The position numbers and the translations under genes are program-made. From Chitinophagales bacterium (GTDB lineage: Bacteria > Bacteroidota > Bacteroidia > Chitinophagales > JADIYW01): DNA of 64,000 bases. The notes beneath the pieces were generated by a model, which saw nothing but the letters and a program-made list of their open reading frames with translations, had not been told where the DNA came from and searched no databases. The stretch covers positions 62,001 to 126,000 of the forward strand of contig JAMLHJ010000008.1 in assembly GCA_023957245.1 (NCBI GenBank), read 5' to 3'. This document shows, one piece after another, positions 61,603-64,000 of this stretch (the stretch's first letter is position 1; every line of letters begins with the position of its first letter).

Positions 61603-63413
61603 TACCAATCTTTTTCAATATAAGGTTGATTTGATTTATCTCCATTTTGCAGTGTTTTGATTCGCTTTTGAATCCCTTTCTCTTGTTGATCTAATGCTTG
61701 AAATAATCGCTGTAAATCTTGCTGAGACAAATTTCCCTTTTGAGCTTGCTGTTGCTCATTTTCATTTTTGTCACCTTGTTGGGGTTTGTCTTGCTCATTA
61801 TTTTTTTGCTTATCCTCTGAATCTTCTTTCTTATTATTATCTTTTTCTTTATCTTTTTTATCAGACTTATTATCCTTTTTGTCTTCCTGTTTATCTTGAT
61901 TTTGTTGGTCTTTTTTATCTTGATTCTCCTGATTATCTTTCTGATTATCTTTCTGATTTTTATCTTGTTGATCTGGTTGCTCTTGTTGCGACGGAATATG
62001 AGCTAGTGCCAAACTCAAATTATACTGTGCACGATAGTTATTAGGTAAAAACTTTAAAGAATTAACAAATTGCTCTGAAGCTTCTTTATACTTCATTTGA
62101 TGAAATAAAATACAACCCTTATTAAATGAAGATTGAGCTTTAAGTACAGAGTCTGCTTGACCTTGAATGACTTGATCAAAAATTATCAATGAACTATCTT
62201 CTTTATTATTCATCTGCAAGGCTACCCCAAAATTATATACATGATTTCCAGCACTATCTTTTGATAATATAGCTCGATAATTTTCTAAGGATGCTGCATA
62301 TTCTCCTGTCTTAAAAAGTTCATCAGCTTTGATGGATTCATTTTTCTTTGTGCAAGAAATCAAAAATCCCAATAAAAGAATAAGTAATAAATTGGTTGTT
62401 TTATTCTTATTGCGAAAACTCAATACATGTATTCCTGCTAATTCAAACATTAATAAAATTATAGCAGGAAATAAAAACCATTGAAAATAGCTTTTGTATC
62501 TTGTATAGACACGCTCCTCTCCTTCTTTATTTCTAGTCCATTTTACACTTCTATTAATTTCTTTAAGCGCTTGTTTTGATGAAGTAATATTAAAATATTT
62601 TCCACCTCCTGCTGAAGCTATTTCTTTAAGCGTATTTTCATTGAGACGACTCAATATTAATTCTCCCTGCCTGTCTCTTTTATAAGATTGTCCACCAGCC
62701 ATTGATTTATCAGGAATAGGTGCTCCAGCCTTTGTTCCCACACCTATTGTATGAATAATCATATTTTTTGACGAAGCCATTTTGGCAATATTTACTGCTT
62801 TGCTATCATGATCTTCTCCATCAGAAAGCAATACCAATATTTTCTGTTTATTCTGAGAATTGCCTTTCATTGATTCAGCTAATTGAATTGCATCACCAAG
62901 AGCAGTTCCTTGGGTAGGCATCATATCTGTATTTACAGAATTCAATTGCATTTCAAACGCACCATAATCAGTTGTAAAAGGCATTTGGATATATGCTTTA
63001 CCAGCAAAAACAATAAATGCTATTCTATCTCCACCCAATGATTCCACTAGATTAGATAGAAATTTTTTACTCACTTCCAACCTGCTAGGAGCAATATCTT
63101 TTGCCAACATACTATTTGATAAATCTAAAGCAACGATAATATTGCTATCCACATTTGTCACCGTTTCCTCTTCTGAGCCAGATTGTGGGTTGGTCATTGC
63201 CAATATTATCAACATGACAGATGTTAGCCATAAAAGTTTTTTCAATAAAAGTTGTTGAGGAGAACCTGATTGCATCAAAGATTTCACTTTATCTGCACTA
63301 CCTATTTGCACTAATTTTTGCTCTCTCTTCCTTTTGATATAAATAAACAAAAATGCTATTACTGGTATTGTCAGATACCACCAAAATGTATCAATATGTT
63401 CAAATTGCCACAT
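61602..63413 (-). CDS. Fused BatB-BatC protein (VWA domain plus TPR protein)
   Basis: A single 603-residue frame joins two proteins that are often separate. Residues 1-330 are BatB: two N-terminal membrane helices, a von Willebrand A domain with the metal-ion site DLSNS (97-101), MPTQGTAL and LLSDGEDHDS, and a third helix (310-330). Residues 341-354 (NLLLILLLGFLISC) look like the lipoprotein signal with lipobox Cys354 that starts an independent BatC. TPR repeats follow (about 362-472), then about 85 residues rich in Gln, Lys, Asp and Asn, and a helical tail (LSQQDLQRLFQALDQQEKGI). No ATG lies near the junction. It follows batA by 3 bp. Confidence 0.85.
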   Translation of the reverse strand: MWQFEHIDTFWWYLTIPVIAFLFIYIKRKREQKLVQIGSADKVKSLMQSGSPQQLLLKKLLWLTSVMLIILAMTNPQSGSEEETVTNVDSNIIVALDLSNSMLAKDIAPSRLEVSKKFLSNLVESLGGDRIAFIVFAGKAYIQMPFTTDYGAFEMQLNSVNTDMMPTQGTALGDAIQLAESMKGNSQNKQKILVLLSDGEDHDSKAVNIAKMASSKNMIIHTIGVGTKAGAPIPDKSMAGGQSYKRDRQGELILSRLNENTLKEIASAGGGKYFNITSSKQALKEINRSVKWTRNKEGEERVYTRYKSYFQWFLFPAIILLMFELAGIHVLSFRNKNKTTNLLLILLLGFLISCTKKNESIKADELFKTGEYAASLENYRAILSKDSAGNHVYNFGVALQMNNKEDSSLIIFDQVIQGQADSVLKAQSSFNKGCILFHQMKYKEASEQFVNSLKFLPNNYRAQYNLSLALAHIPSQQEQPDQQDKNQKDNQKDNQENQDKKDQQNQDKQEDKKDNKSDKKDKEKDNNKKEDSEDKQKNNEQDKPQQGDKNENEQQQAQKGNLSQQDLQRLFQALDQQEKGIQKRIKTLQNGDKSNQPYIEKDW

Positions 63414-63416
63414 ACT

Positions 63417-64000
63417 TTACTGTTCTAGCTTTAAATAGATAAATTTCACACCCCATTCCATAAAGAGGATAAGTAATCCTACTAATAGTAGATAATAAAA
63501 CAATTCTTCCTTAGGTGTATAGGCACTAACTTTAATTTTTGTCCTTTCTAATTGGTCGATTGTATGATAAATTTGTTCAAGCTCTTGATTATTCTCTGCT
63601 CTATAATATTCACCACCCGTATTTTTAGCAATCTGTTTTAACAAGTCCTCATCAATTTGAACTTCCATTTCTTGATATGCTGTTCGCCCAGTGAAAGGAT
63701 CAGGTACGGGATAAGGAGCAGTACCATTACGACCGATACCGATTGTATAAACTTTTATATTCTCAGCCTTTGCCATTTCCATAGCTGTTTGAGGATCAAT
63801 ATATCCAGTATTATTCACTCCATCTGTCATCAATATGATGACTTTAGATTTGGCTTCACTATTCTTCAAGCGACTTACAGCTGTCGCTAATCCCATTCCT
63901 ATAGCTGTCCCATCTTCTAAGATACTTGGTTCTATATTTTTCAGAAGGGTATTCAGTACGCCATAATCAGTAGTCAATGGGCATTGAGTGAAACTTTCTG
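63417..64000 (-). CDS. batA: BatA-like VWA protein, C-terminal part (cut by window edge)
   Basis: The frame is open to the right edge (ESFTQCPLTTDYGVLNTLL), so about 194 C-terminal residues are seen. They include the second half of a VWA domain (EDGTAIGMGLATAVSRLKNS with the MIDAS Thr, VIILMTDGVNN with the MIDAS Asp) and ENIKVYTIGIGRNGTAPYPV. One C-terminal membrane helix (LFYYLLLVGLLILFMEWGVK) follows. This matches BatA of the Bat operon; the N-terminal membrane helices and DxSxS motif lie beyond the window. The following batB-batC gene starts 3 bp after its stop. A TTG at 63977 is not a start. Confidence 0.88.
   Translation of the reverse strand, partial: ESFTQCPLTTDYGVLNTLLKNIEPSILEDGTAIGMGLATAVSRLKNSEAKSKVIILMTDGVNNTGYIDPQTAMEMAKAENIKVYTIGIGRNGTAPYPVPDPFTGRTAYQEMEVQIDEDLLKQIAKNTGGEYYRAENNQELEQIYHTIDQLERTKIKVSAYTPKEELFYYLLLVGLLILFMEWGVKFIYLKLEQ

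Noticed and set aside
61694..62044. 116-codon plus-strand open frame opposite the BatC tail
   Set aside because: Tyr/Leu/Phe-rich shadow of the Gln/Lys/Asp-rich low-complexity coding sequence.

Overview
The window reads as a chromosomal segment of an AT-rich member of the Bacteroidota, probably a free-living aerobic or facultative heterotroph. Signs of the phylum are type IX secretion (T9SS) C-terminal sorting domains on two large hydrolases, a TonB-dependent receptor with a carboxypeptidase-regulatory-like N-terminal domain, two OmpA proteins with thrombospondin-3-type calcium repeats, the Bat operon, DUF3467, and -7 promoter elements of the TAnnTTTG type in front of many genes. TGG is used for Trp and TGA for stop, so the genetic code is the standard bacterial one. 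I cannot name a genus.

Layout. 1-2.2 kb: start of a probable polysaccharide-export (SLBB) protein and an OmpA-family protein. 2.3-3.7 kb: mnmE. 3.7-6.8 kb: an accessory-looking patch with a complete AbiE-type toxin-antitoxin pair behind a large inverted-repeat operator, then an SDR reductase and a DUF2306-like membrane protein. 6.9-13.2 kb: secreted and metabolic genes (a Bacteroidota-specific secreted protein, a TonB-C protein, agmatine deiminase, folA-thyA, a degenerate epimerase, an MBL hydrolase). 13.3-18.7 kb: a 1123-residue envelope protein (MA-peptidase-like, TolB-like propeller, outer-membrane barrel), then yicC-gmk-apaG. 18.7-23.9 kb: radC, rpsT and the sucA-sucB pair of 2-oxoglutarate dehydrogenase. 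23.9-27.9 kb: msrA, a GT4 glycosyltransferase, a PstS-like lipoprotein with a small membrane partner, a MarR regulator and DUF3467.

27.9-42.2 kb, read leftwards, is the core information-processing block: xerC-like recombinase and hpf, then a promoter, tRNA-Thr(TGT), Tyr, Gly, Thr(GGT), tuf, tRNA-Trp, secE, nusG, rplK, rplA, rplJ, rplL, rpoB, rpoC and a strong terminator. Apart from tRNA-Trp this is the order of the E. coli thrU-tyrU-glyT-thrT-tufB-secE-nusG-rpl-rpoBC region. Two long stem-loops without U-tracts interrupt it, after tuf and after rplL.

42.2-64 kb: a lipoprotein coupled to a T9SS esterase-like protein whose signal peptide is broken by apparent homopolymer indels; rpsU; an acyl-CoA dehydrogenase; a ComEA-like HhH protein; an OmpA protein with five 27-residue repeats; marC; a TonB receptor next to a T9SS S15/CocE-type hydrolase (no SusD); lysA; a HesB/IscA protein; a lipoprotein; and the Bat operon batA (cut by the window edge), a fused batB-batC, batD and batE.

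No CRISPR array, insertion sequence, prophage or rRNA gene was seen. No clearly new multi-gene system was found. The best leads are the AbiE operator, the disrupted T9SS signal peptide, the batB-batC fusion with an internal lipobox, and the two U-tract-less stem-loops in the tuf-rpo cluster.
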